NCBI GenBank assembly: GCA_013399115.1
Contig: VXAA01004290.1
Span: forward strand, 96,411-160,410
Direction: 5' to 3'
Source: Anseranas semipalmata
Taxonomy: Eukaryota; Chordata; Aves; Anseriformes; Anseranatidae
Length of the DNA: 64,000 nt
Shown piece by piece: positions 11,529 to 23,300 of the stretch. Each line of letters starts with the position of its first letter. Position 1 is the first letter of the stretch. A program made the position numbers and the translations under genes. The notes beneath the pieces are model-generated. The model was not told the origin of the DNA. It was given only the letters and a program-made list of their open reading frames with translations, and did no database searches.

Positions 11529-14500
11529 TCTCTCTAAACATCACTGTAACACTGCAAAATGATGTACTTGTCCTCTTAAAACACTTAGCATAGAGTCTGC
11601 CATGCTCTCCCTCAGTTAGCCAGTCCCTTCTGAACTACAGGTGGGTCTTTTGTCTGGAAGAGGAAGAATTTTATTTTCTTTGGAAGGGAAGGGTAGTATA
11701 AACCAACCTAAACAGTTTCAGTAATTCTGGGATAAGTGGAATACTTGTGAATATTTCTCTTTCTTTAAACTGAATGTATTTCATGAAGGCCATGTCCCTT
11801 TCGTTTCCACTTCCCTTCAAAACTCTATGTTCTTGTGTGTGCTGAGAGACGTTCACGCACAAGGTAATGCTGATAGTCTAGCAAACATGCACCCAGCAGA
11901 GCAGAACCTGTAGTTTCTGTGGTTAAAACTGTGTTGCAATTCTGATACATCTGTCATGTAACAACAAACCTAAGAGGAAAAAGTTTGTGCGAACAGAGAA
12001 GTATCTGTCCCTCAGTCAGGCTGCTCCTGAGCTACAGTCTGATTCTAAACGTAGTATTGCAAATGACATTATACTTCATCTTAAAAGATATGTATAGACC
12101 TCAGGGTGTGGTAGGTCACCCTGTATTAGAACTTGCATACTCTCAGATCTACAAACCAGTGCCTTTATTTTTAGGTGGGCAAGTAGAGTCTGTAGTTTTA
12201 GTGGGATGATTGATGTCCATGTGATTATGCGTGTTTTTATAGACAGAAGTTTTTTATTTGTTGATTCAATATTTATGACTTTTCTCCAAGTTATTCTAAG
12301 GAAATCTTTGTTCCAATAATGGTTTTGTGTGTTTGTTTGTTTTGTTTTGTATTGTATTGTTTTGTTTTCTGGGACTGTCCACAGGCATCCAATGCTTTTT
12401 GTGGGGAAGTGTTTTTTTTTACAGTTTCCAATTCCTTCTTAGGAATTAATTCATTTATTTTAACTGGGATGCTTTAAATACTTTGTTTAGAACATAGGCT
12501 GTAAGCCACAATCTTGCATTTGCTGCAATTACTTTTAACATACTTGCAAACCTCATTTTTTTGTGCAACTATATTAAAAGCACCAACAATTTTCCATCTG
12601 TTTTAATTTGCAGCAAATGAGTTTATGTTGCTTTGTTTTAGGCAGACAAGAGCTTGTCTTCTTCAGTAATTATCTCCAGACAATGCTGGTTGAATGATGA
12701 GATAGCTTAAATGAAAATGATAGTGTATCTCAGGTAAACTAAGCAATTTTGTTCCAACATATTAAAGTCTGATTGTAATAAAAGGCTTTGAATTCATTTC
12801 CTTAACCACTGAACTGGTATTCACAAATTGACTTCTCAGGTGAACAGTGACAATGCGGATATAAATATCTCCTCTAGACTATGGAGTATATCAAGAAAGA
12901 ATACGACTGTTGACATCATTTAGAATGAACCCTTTTTCATACTGGCTACTGGGATCACTTCTTACTCCCCTAGTTCCTGGGTAGTGGGAAGGTTTTTGAG
13001 TTTTTCGTACAGTTACAGACATCAGTCACTGACACATTTTAGGTAAAAAAAGTTGACAACATAGTGTCTTCTTCACATGAACAAAAGCCTTCTATCTCCT
13101 GAAGGTGGCCTTCCATGTAGGAACTGGAAAAGCAACAGGTTTCTTTGAGGAAGGCTTCCCCTCTTTCCTCAAGCAATCACTTTCTCTGCCTACGGCCTTG
13201 AATGGTAACTAGGGGATAATGAACAGCAAACCTTGGTTAGCCCTTCTCTCTTCTAAAATACATTTACCTCAGTGTATTTGTATCTGTGGGAAAAGAGTTA
13301 AATGTCTCCTCAGTCAGATTCTTCTGTTGCAACATCCATTTCTGCTGCATGATGGTATGTGTTGATGAATACCGACGTGCTGGTATGCGGTGTCTGACCT
13401 TGTTAGGTTCTCCCCTTTCTGGACAAACCTCACCCTTTGAGAAGTGCGGTCACACAGATTTCTCTTGCAAAACATATTGCAGAGAAATACAATACAGGGA
13501 ACCCTTGCACTCACACTACAAAAGACAAAATACTGTCTTTTTGTCTCTTTTCATTGTGAGGAAGCAACTTGGTTATATTCCCAATTTCAAGGTCACCTCT
13601 AGAAACAACAGCAAAAAATATAGAAAAAAATAGAGCAACTGATTATTTTCATTTTTTCTGTGGTGGCATCAGTCAATATGGCCTTTTTATGATTTTTTTC
13701 TAAGTTTCCTTCAATGCCTATAAAATACATAACAATACTTCTCTTTGGGCAGGAGCCAAGCAATCCAAATGAACATTCAGGAGACTCCTGATACTCAGCT
13801 TCTCTTCTGTGCCACACTTTCCTAGAGCTATTATTCTCTATTATTCTTGCAATAAGCCACGTTTCTGTGTGATTTATTGCTTAGCTGCATAACTGCACAA
13901 AAAGTTTGTGGATAATGCCCCTCATATTGCTCTTCAAAAACATAACACTCATATAAGTCCTGGAGATTTTTTCAGAGATAAAGATAAAAAGTGCCTCCTT
14001 TCCATGAGGTCTTGCCAGCCAATATGTGGATCCATGCAGGGGAAACGGGACCTCAAACAGAAGAGCGCTGCAGTTTAGATACTGACTGGAAAACACAGCG
14101 TGGTGAAGGAGACGTTAGGGCAAGAGTAAAGGTCAGATGTGGATATCCTGCTGGCACCTGGGAGAGCAGTGGAGGTGCTGCCTCCTCATCACTCTGTTGT
14201 TTTCTCTGGTGGCCACTTCTTTATCTTCTTGCCCTCCCTCACCTTTGTCCCCCACCACTGTGCCATGTAGCAGTTTCTCTAGAAATCTTATCTACTGCCA
14301 CACTCTGGAAGAAATCCCTTTAGGGCCCTGGTTTGGCTAATTTGGTTCTGGTCTCCTTCACGATATTCTGTGGTAAGTCATATTCCAGATTTACAACTCA
14401 ATAGAATAAGAAGTGGGGGAAAAAAAAAAAAAAAAGAAAAAAAGATATAGATACTTATCTCTGTATTACATCTGTACAAGTTTTCCAAGAAAATGGGACT

Positions 14501-14866
14501 CCAAGGACAATAACAAGGCTTGGAGCAGGAAAGAAAGGAGTAGAGGAGTATTGAGGCATCTCCAACACTGAAGGTTAAGAAGCTAAACCCAGCTTGTCTA
14601 GCCTTCCTTCATTGTGAGGGGGAAAAAAGGACACAGATAGAGACTGATTCTTCTCTTCCCCAGACAAGAGATCTCTTGTAAGTCAGAAAAACTGCAGCTG
14701 TTCCTCTCTATGCATTGCCACAAAAACAGGAGTGACAACCTGTGACACCAGCATCCACTTTGCAGAGGTCTGAAGTCAGATGATAAAAGGGTTTGGCTTC
14801 GTATTTGGGAAAAAATCTTCAGAGCTATGAGTACTAGGAATACAACTTTTTCACCAAAAATTTAAA
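11529..14866. other. unique AT-rich DNA with short low-complexity tracts
   Basis: It contains a TTTG/TTTTG-type tract at about 12327-12368, a T run near 12413-12421 and an A-rich tract at about 14406-14442. The frames at 13286-13633 (plus) and 13991-14323 (plus) have no recognisable domain. No interspersed element was identified. Interpreted as intron or intergenic DNA. Confidence 0.5.
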
Positions 14867-14971
14867 ATGGGCAATCACCACAGATCTTCCAAATCGCAGC
14901 GTTCAAGCTGCCACAGAGGCCTGCTTGTTGCCTGCCGCTGGTGGCTGCTGATTGGCGTGAGCCTGCTGCAG
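14867..14971 (+). CDS. possible first coding exon with a hydrophobic N-terminal segment
   Basis: An ATG in good context (AAAATGG) opens 35 codons that run straight into a donor of good quality (CTGCAG|GTAAATC, GT at 14972-14973), ending in phase 0. The peptide begins with a polar, basic stretch (MGNHHRSSKSQRSS) followed by a hydrophobic run (residues about 19-34, LLVACRWWLLIGVSLL), which looks like a signal anchor or first membrane helix. The local CpG and GC content is higher than in the flanks. Against it: there is no CpG island upstream, no family is recognised, and the antisense strand also carries an acceptor-like CTGCAG and an open frame over the same bases. If coding, it would be a 5' exon of a membrane protein. 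Confidence 0.25.
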
Positions 14972-15614
14972 GTAAATCTGGAATCGTTTCACACACCTTC
15001 AACCTGGACTGTTACATTTCTTTTTCAGTGCCAGTTCAGTATGACACACAGAGAGACTTTTATATTAACTGCAATTAAACTCTATTAGACCTTTGATCTG
15101 CTACCATGTTGTAGTGTCTAAATGAATACATTAAAAGAAAAGTTAAATGTGAAATAATTATCCTCTATAAGTTGCAAAGCTGAATTTCAAGCTGTGCTTT
15201 TAGATCAGTTTCATTACATTTTTAATTGTGCTAGCTTTTGTGTCAGGAAAAACGAGCTTTATTGGAAAAGATGAGGGCAAAATAGAACAAAAGCTGATGT
15301 TTCATTAAACTGAGAAATGCCACAGGCTTGAAATTGTAATCTTTAAAACTTTTGTATTAAGAAATCAAATTTCCAAATTGTTGGGCTTGAGGAAGTAAAA
15401 CCTTAGTTTTCTCAAAGATACACACATTGGCAAGAAAAATACCAAGGCTGTTTTGGAGATCAGTTTAAAAAATGTTGTGCTGAAAGGAGAAAATTAATCA
15501 AGTATGGTGGTCAGCTGATATTGGAAAGTGAGAAGAAAATGACCACCCCAATAATCAGTCTGAAAAACAAACAGTTTCCACAGCAGCTGAATGAGACTGA
15601 GGGTTTCTTTGCAG

Positions 15615-15734
15615 AGAAGCGTGGGTTTTATTGCTGCACACCGAAGAGCAGCTATAGCAGAGTGCCAAGAGGGAGGGAGAGCGGGGCTGGGGACAAGCGC
15701 CGGATTGGTGGGTGCTCCTCTTCCTTGCGCTCAG
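15615..15734 (+). CDS. possible 120-base internal exon
   Basis: A good acceptor (GGGTTTCTTTGCAG, ending at 15614) and a near-consensus donor (CTCAG|GTGAGATC, GT at 15735-15736) enclose exactly 40 codons. Two of the three frames are open. One starts RSVGFIAAHRRAAIAE, and another gives a Cys- and Ser-rich peptide. The segment is GC-richer than its surroundings and contains CpGs. No protein family is recognised, so it may be an exon of a non-coding RNA or a coincidence. It would be phase-compatible with the candidate ending at 14971. Confidence 0.22.
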
Positions 15735-16123
15735 GTGAGATCTGGGAGCTTTATAGGAGGAGAATGGGGAAAAATGCTGTGCTTCTCCATTTTGAACAGA
15801 GGTATGTTTAGGAATTAGGATTCTGCTTCCAGTCTTCACAGGCAGCAAAGAATACTGAATGCTAGGTTAGGAGCTCCCAAATGGGGCTAGCAGCCCAGTT
15901 TTCTTAAGTGCAAACTCCACAAGTGCAAAGTGAAGCTTCCAGGCACTTCCAAACAAAAATATCAACCTGGGTCTTCAGAGGACTGTTTCTGTGCCCAAAG
16001 CCTACACTGTACTGTAGATGAGTGTTGTGCCAGTCAAGTAAGCAACAGGTCTATTTGGAGGTTTTTTCTTTTTTTTTTTACTTCTCAAGGAAAGGAGAGG
16101 AGAAACAATGGCTTTTACTGTTG

Positions 16124-16240
16124 CTTCCTTCCTTCTTTCCTTCTTTCCTTCTTTCCTTCCTTCCTTCCTTCCTTCCTGCCTTCCTGCCTTCCTGCCTTCC
16201 TGCCTTCTTGCCTTCCTGCCTTCCCTTTTTCTCTCTCTCT
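16124..16240 (+). repeat. pyrimidine microsatellite (CTTC)n / (CTGC-CTTC)n
   Basis: About 117 bases of near-pure pyrimidine: CTTC units, some with an extra T, give way to alternating TTCC/TGCC units and then a short CT tail. The frames across it on both strands (Leu/Pro/Phe/Ser-rich, or Arg/Lys/Glu/Gly-rich) are translations of the repeat, not genes. A short purine run (about 16088-16106) just upstream could pair with it. Confidence 0.97.
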
Positions 16241-19200
16241 TAGTAGTGAGTTCCTAGCCCTCATGGTGAAATATGATTCAAGCAAACTCAAATTCAAATT
16301 CAAAGTTCACCATTTTTAAGTTTCAGAGTGGGGAGGAAGGGAGGAAGAGAAGGGAGAGAGAAGGTTACCTCATGATGCAATACTATGCCTAACTTTGACT
16401 TCTGGTTTGAATGAATGCTATTGATGTAACAATGAGAAATAGTATTCGGGGAGCAGACTAGTTTTTAAAAAATGCTCTGTTTTGTAGCCTGCAGACAAAA
16501 TGACTGGGAAAGATCCCAAGTTCCTTTGCTTAAACTGGTTGAGTGAACATTGTAGATCTCATTTTCAGTAATGAAAAACATTAATATAGACCTATTCAGT
16601 ATGAAGGTCAAAAATCACACCATTTGTGGAGATCTAGCCAGCCTCAACAATCACACAAAATGAGAGGACCGACTACAGCAAAAGTCCCCATCGCCCTATG
16701 TGGGAAGGGATGCCTTCACAGGTATGCCAGCTCTGCACAGCGCAGAGCCAGGCAGAGACACTGGAGCCAGCGTGGGGACCTGGGAGCAGGAGTGCAAGAG
16801 CCAGACCAGCACCTGTGTCCCCAGGTAGCTCATCCCAGATTACATCTCTCCTCTGCCACCTTGAAGAATGACATTTATTGCCTAATCATGGCTTTGATGG
16901 CCATGATCAAACCATTACAATTTTCTTTTTTTTTTCTCCCTAAACATTACCTTCTAAATTGGTAAAATGTTATTCACTCCCAGCTTGGTTGCAAAATGCT
17001 GTACTGAATTGAATTGAGTAGACAGGAGCAGAGTACTGGAAATGAAGTGGTCACTAATGGGAACAGTGCTGCCAACCTAAAGCATTCCAAAGTCATGCAT
17101 CCAGACACTCTCCCCAAGTTATAAAAGTGGATTACACATCATTTTAAAATAAAAATAATAAATGGTAAGTTTATTCTTCTTGCTGTCTGTTTTCAGAGCT
17201 TCTAGGTGCTTCACAGCCTCACATTTTCTCTTCAGCCATAAGTATTAAATATCTAAACTCAAGCAAGTGGGGATATGCAAAGGAAACTTGAAATATCATG
17301 AGACTCATCATCAAGTTGCAAGAATTGGCAAAACTCCTGTAAGCCTGGCACTGCAAACCAGAGGCATTAAGTATGACACATTTTTTAGCTTTATTTAATA
17401 GGCACTTCAGATCCAAATTATTAAGAACAATTTGAGATAAATGATGTAGAAAAGTAAGAGCTGCTTGTTGCTAACAAGCGTATCCTTGAGCTCGATGAAT
17501 GTGTGTGGAAATGCAAAGCACTGCAGGGACAGTCTCCAACTCCTGCAATCTTCCTATTGCATTGGCATTGGTGTGGGGAGGGCAGAACCATCAGTGAAGC
17601 AATGTATTTTTTGCTGTGCCACTGTTTAATGTTATAAACAGTAATTCCAGAGTATCTAGTGATGGAAACCATAGCTGGCAGGCCTTTGTTTCTGTTTCCA
17701 TTTCCTTTGCAAGCCCAAGATATATATTATATGTGCTTCTGTAAGATAAATAATGGGAGAATTCCATAAATGTTAGCTGTGGTTTGAGTCTGCAGAAAAT
17801 TCACACACTTCTTTCAAAGGTCATAGTAGGCTTAGGACTCCTGCTTTTTCATTAAGGCAGATGGATCTTTGATAAAGCTTTTAAAGATCATTTGGAGAAA
17901 TTATTTAATCTCATGGTTGTATCCTGCTCTTTTTTGCTACTCATCCCCTGACCAAGGAATTACTTTGCCTGTTGCAAACATCCCCAAGGACAACCAATTT
18001 TGCCATGTAAACATAGCAGAAAATGGCCAAGTCGTAAGACTCAGTCCACTTTTGGCTTAGAACCCAAAAATTCAAGCTTTTGCATCAAAGCAGTTTAAGT
18101 TCTCTGGCGTAACCAAAAGCCAGCATACAAGTAAAGTGAAAACACTGTACTTCAGTCCTGACTGAGGGGATCATGCAGGTGTTAAACAAGATTTAACCTT
18201 TGACTGCAGTTGTAGAAACCTGGGAAGAAATATTGCTTTAGCCTTCTAATGGCATTCTAACAGACGCTTAAGAATTGGCTACAAAGTTTGTTATGATGAA
18301 GCAATTGGGTTTCAATCAAGTACACTTGATTGATATGGTGAGGTAGTTGCTAAATGCTTCTTAAGCAGAAACACTGGAAAACATTTAAAATTCAAAGGTG
18401 AATTAACATGCTTTACTAAGTGTCCCCATCCTGCCAGTCAGTGCAAGATAACATTGAAGGACCAGTTTAAGGCAGTTGTGTCATGGCAGAAGAGTCCTTA
18501 AAGTTCAGCTACCCTCAGATTAGTTCCTAGAGTAGTAAACCATGAATACTTTTTCTGCTTCCATTGAATTTATCCTGGATGCTTAAACAATCCAGGTAAG
18601 AAAAAGAACAACACCCCACACCTCCATCGCCAAGAAATGGCCCCTAAATATTGTATTTTAACTGGGTCCTTTCATGTGTAGCCAGCACTTGATCTAACTG
18701 AAAGGACAACTTCTGGTAGAGAAGAGCAGGCAGGAGCAAGCAGGAGCAAGCAGGAAGGGCATTGACAGCTCTTACGCTGCCCGTGCTGCTGACAGAGGGG
18801 TCAAGTGGGTCCCTGCTCTGCTGCAATTCAGACAGAAGAAAGCACTGCTCAACTTAGTGAAATCAGCGGAGCTATCCTGTGTGGGCTCCTGTGTTTTAGA
18901 AAAAGTGTGTTATGGCTATAGCTAAAATTGGTTAGGAATCAATGTAACCTGAAACATTTACACAGCAAATAACAACTCATACAGGAGGGAGTGTTTACTT
19001 AATTAGATGTATTTCTAAACTTGTTTCATAGAAGTTTATCATTGAGATCAGCATTTCTTCTGTACGCAGAGAAGCCAAGACTGGGTATAGGTCAGGGGAA
19101 TTATCCAGGAGCATTAAGCATTCAAAATCAAAGTGAGGAAATGAAAGATTTCCTCCTAATGGGGACAGAGGCTTCTGGGATGATTCCCAGAGGGACAGCT

Positions 19201-20005
19201 GCAAAAATGGCAAAGAGAGCAGAAAGAAAATCCCCAAACGGTTTAAGTGAAATCTGCCTCTGGATCTGACAGATACTTTTCATGCTGGGGGCAGTGCATG
19301 TTTACCAGGACATTTGCAGTCTGTAGCCACAGCATTTTTTCTTAGTTTAAATGCAATTTTGACATACCACCCAACCACAGTACCAACAGACTAAGTTAAT
19401 CTGGTACACTTTTAACTTGTAAATAAGATCTAAGCTTATGATAAGGCAAAGAGAAATAAAAACAAAGCACAAAAAATAAAACAAACAAAAACAAAAAACA
19501 AAGCACCAAAACAGAAAGGAGACAAGGTTATAAGGATGTGTGTAAGTTTACGTTCTCAGTTATTCTGCCTGTGTTGTACTATCATCCTTCTAGCGAAACT
19601 AATGTGTCTCCTTGCATGCACAGTGCCCATGTGCACCCACAAGGCTCTTCCTGGCAGCTCTTGAGAGCTCTGCCCACACAGCAGGTTGATGCTGAAGCAT
19701 GGCTGGTGGCTTATTCAAGGGATTTGCTATAATACTTTTGTTTCTCCTCATTATGCCATGCATAATTCCTCAGGAGCCCTTGTGCAGCACGTTGTGTGCT
19801 TCAGCCGTCCTACGCACAAGTGGTGGTTGTTGTTGTTGCTGTTGCTGTTGTCCAGCAAACACACAGTGGGTGACAGCCCACGTCTCATTTCAATGTGAAA
19901 AACACCCTCCAGTGAAGCCTGGCTTTGGGACAAAGCACTGCAGCCCTGAATGAAGCTGCAGTCAAAACAGCCCCCACAGCCCCCCGTGCGCGGCCCGGCC
20001 CCTAC
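16241..20005. other. unique sequence with small tandem repeats, no gene recognised
   Basis: It holds a short decamer tandem (CAGGAGCAAG units, about 18728-18757), an A-rich CAAA-type tract (about 19457-19512) and a TTG/CTG tract (19826-19850). A plus-strand consensus donor sits at 18597 (CCAG|GTAAGA), but the upstream sequence is closed in all frames. The patch at 16680-16850 is GC-richer but gives no persuasive exon. Confidence 0.45.
19826..19850 (+). repeat. short (TTG)n/(CTGTTG)n tract
   Basis: Eight triplets of TTG/CTG type. It encodes a leucine or cysteine run in chance frames. Confidence 0.85.
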
Positions 20006-20081
20006 CTGCATCGTCGCTGCCCCAGAGGGGCCGTGGCTCGGGCCTGGGCAGCGGCTCTCCCCTGCCGTGGGGCTCCTTCAC
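20006..20081 (-). CDS. probable small coding exon (minus strand), gene unidentified
   Basis: Read on the minus strand, a strong acceptor (GTGTTCCTCCTGTTTTGCAG) is followed by 76 bases and a strong donor (GATGCAG|GTAGGGG, GT at 20005-20004). Of the three frames, the one opening at the first base reads VKEPHGRGEPLPRPEPRPLW then GSDDA and is Pro/Arg-rich. One other frame is also open and one has an immediate stop. The exon ends one base into a codon. It is markedly GC- and CpG-rich in an AT-rich region. It lies 263 bases downstream (in transcription) of another minus candidate that ends in the matching phase. The product looks like a disordered linker, and no family is recognised. Confidence 0.35.
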
Positions 20082-20344
20082 CTGCAAAACAGGAGGAACA
20101 CATCGAGTCACCAGAGCTGCCTTTTACGCTGCGTTGTTGTTTTACAGCACTGAAGACCAAGATTGTTTTCCATCTGAAGAAAACATGTCAGGCGGCAGTG
20201 CAAGGCCCCTCTCCACCTGTGTCTGTAATCAGGAGCAAACTTACGAGGTGCCAGGTACTATGACCTTCCAGAAAAGGGAAAGGCTCTGTGGCTTATTATG
20301 CTTTGAATTGCTTTTTCCATTCAAAGAGTACATGTGGACCTTAC

Positions 20345-20389
20345 CTCCATGGACCAGGCCGGTGGCCCCATTCTCCTGCCTTGGCCCTG
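20345..20389 (-). CDS. probable 45-base coding micro-exon (minus strand)
   Basis: On the minus strand a long pyrimidine acceptor (TTTCCTTACCCCTTCCCCACCTCAG) precedes 45 bases and a near-perfect donor (ATGGAG|GTAAGG, GT at 20344-20343). The exon is 15 whole codons (QGQGRRMGPPAWSME), symmetric phase 0-0, so it could be skipped without a frame change. The acceptor is a tandem CAGCAG, so 45- and 42-base forms would differ by one residue. It joins in phase with the exon at 20081-20006 and with the exon at 43615-43400. Small symmetric exons of this kind are typical of alternatively spliced linkers in large genes. No family assigned. Confidence 0.35.
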
Positions 20390-23300
20390 CTGAGGTGGGG
20401 AAGGGGTAAGGAAACGGCAGGTCCTGGCAGGGTTGTCTTCTGACACGGGGCTGCTTGCAGAGAGCCGCTCTGACCCGGGGCAGGGAGGGCCTCAGTGGGG
20501 ATGGGTTTGGGGGAGAAGAAGCACAGTGAATCCCTTCACGTACCCTTGGTATGGCCAGCCTGGGAGCTACAGGCCCCTATTCCCCTCCTGATTAACACGC
20601 GCTCACCTTCTTCGCTCCATCCTCATCCCTGCTAGTATGGTACATCTAACTGCTTGCCCTCTGCACCTCCCTTACACATACAAGAGGCTTGGATCAGAGC
20701 TGTGCCAGAATTTGGGAGAACTGAGAGCAGGACTGCCTTCTGGCACCACATTCACAAGGGCACCAGCTGCTGGCCTCAGTGCTGCTGCTTCTGGGGGACA
20801 AATTGACTGTGAGAGCCAGCAGGATCACACATTTGCTAACCCCGTCTATCCCAAAGTGCCTCACAGGCTCTCCATCCCACCAAAACACTGCATCCAGCAT
20901 CAGGATAGGAAGCAGCAGCCAAACAACAAATGATTTGCTACAGAACAACAAGGTAAAGAATTACCACTAGAATCACAGGCCACACTTTTAGTGTCCAAAA
21001 ACAGTAGAACTTTTCTTGCTAACATCAAGACTTAGATGTGTCTTCATACAAATGCAATGTTCTCAAAGTCTGCAGTCCTGAAGGATTAAAGAGCATGTCA
21101 GTATGAATCTGGGGCTCAGGTGAGTCACTTAAGTAGACTTTTCAACTCTGAAGTTCCTCATGTTTTTAGTATTAAGAAATGTTTTCAGTTTTAAGAAATG
21201 TTTTCATTCAAAAGATTCCCAGCTCAAATGGCAACTCCACCTACTGTTACACACACTCCAAAATGGTGTGAAGCTGGCTGGAGGATGCCCAAGGCTGTAA
21301 AGCATTGAAAAGATGGCTCACTTTTCTGATGGCATATTTCTGACTATCTTTATTCAGGAGTTTAAGCACTTCATGAATAACAAGGTAGAAATACACATTC
21401 AAGACAGCCACTGTTGCAGCCACTGTAAAGCTCTGTGATTGAAGTGAAGAGCCAGAGGGACAGTAGGACTGAAGCAGCACAGGAATAGAAAGCGAGTGTG
21501 GGATGAAGGGAAAGACAGAGAGAAAGTGCTTAATTTGATGTAATCCAGGGAGAACTGTGATTATGCCCAGAAGAATACAAGATCAGAAAACGCAGTGAAA
21601 AGCATTTAAGAAAAAGGCCTGGATCTGTCCCTACAGAAAAGCATAACTTTACATATGTGCAAAACAATATATGCTAAAAATACATTGCAAAGCCATGTCA
21701 AGGACAGAAGTGTAATGTGCACAGTGTCCGTAAGCAATAAAAGGCTGAGTGCTGAAAGCTGCAAACCTTGAACTCTATCCCTTAACAGACTCCAGGAAAA
21801 AGGGAAATTGTCTTAGTCAACCTGCCATGAAACAAGAGGCTCTGCAGTCAAAAATATGCAAAGGTAAAGTGCTGGGAAGTTGTACAGAACATTTCCTGAC
21901 TGAATATGACACAAATATCAATGATATATTTTAGGGGTCCCAGAGCTATGATGATTGCCACAGCAAAGCAATATGCAGCAGTTAGAGGGAGAGACGGACT
22001 ACATGCAGCAAGTCCCAAGGAAGCAAATTTATGCTAAACAAAGCAGAAGGGAGGTCCCTCTTACTAAAAGCAATACTTCCAGCCCGATCACATAGGTGCC
22101 TCTCTCACCTCATGCACAGAGTGCTGCATATGCAAGTAAAGGCAATGGAGGCTTTTAGCTTATCCATCGACCAAGAGCAACACTGGGTCAGAGTGAAGGT
22201 GCGCGTTTGTACCTGCTGTCTGAAGGAGGGTTTGCAGCAGGAGTCTGTAATCGTGCTGACGCTGCTACAACACCCTTGTGTCTCATATCCTGGGTTAATG
22301 TGGGCAAACAACTTCCAGACCTGATGACAACCTCATCAGGTCTAATGACAACCTCCAGTGTGTACAGGTCTGCAGGACCGCAGCCAGTGACACTTCTGCA
22401 CCTCACAGCAGTGATGGGAAGGTAAAAGCATTACATTTTGTGAAACAAAGAGAAGACCAGTGACAGAAGTCACACAAACAGGTAGGGAATCTAGTTTGCT
22501 TGAAATCACTTGAGGAGCTCCTGTAGGACTGAGTATGCACACCTTGATTTTAATTGCATATGATATTGCTAAAAAATGCACCCATGCCAATAATTTTCCT
22601 CAGCTCCTCATCTTTTTTTTCTCCTTGAAATGTTTCACAGTTATCTGTGTTTACAGAGGCGCTTTAATCACACCTCCCATTTTTATGCATAGGCTGCTCT
22701 TTCAGTTGAGGTTCTCAAAAAGTTAGGCATCCCTAAGGAGGGTCCACTTGTTATTGTATGCAAGAAGATTCTTTTGTATGTTTTCCTGGACTATTTTCAC
22801 ACACTACTCATTCAACTAAATAATCCATTCTCTAAATATAGGAATTTCACATGAAGTATAAACATTGGTGATTCTCATGTCTTAACATGTGAGAAGAAGT
22901 ACAAGATCACCATACCCACAGAATAAAAGGTGTTTTGCAGGTGCTCAATTTTTGTTATTTTTCCCCTTAATAATATTTGCAGAGGAGGAGTTTTGCTTTT
23001 TCTTTGTGGCTTAATGAATATGACTATCATGGGGTTCATAAAATGTTGGGTTGTCTGTTTCCCAGCTGACGTTGCTCGAGCCTAGAGTTCAATGAGGAGA
23101 CAAATAGTTTAATGCTAGTGGCCAAGTCTTTGTGCTAGCTAAGTACACTTAAGTCACAGCAGATAAGACCTCAACAGGTCAAATATTTAAAAACAATGTA
23201 CATACAATAGTGACTCACTGTAGAAAACAGCACATTCTTTTGTCCCATAAAGCACAACTTCTCCCTTCCCACTTTCCTAGTACTCCGGTAGCGTGACCAT

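Noticed and set aside
16022..16319. Leu/Pro/Ser-rich and antisense Lys/Glu/Gly-rich frames
   Set aside because: Translations of the CTTC-type microsatellite on the two strands.
18540..18605. Plus-strand consensus donor CCAG|GTAAGA
   Set aside because: All three upstream frames contain stops close to the donor and the acceptor is weak; treated as an isolated cryptic site.
20567..20610. Minus-strand start-codon-like exon (ATG AGG ATG GAG CGA AGA before a GTGAGC donor)
   Set aside because: The acceptor side is weak or the frame is closed, and its phase does not fit the next exon candidate at 20389-20345.
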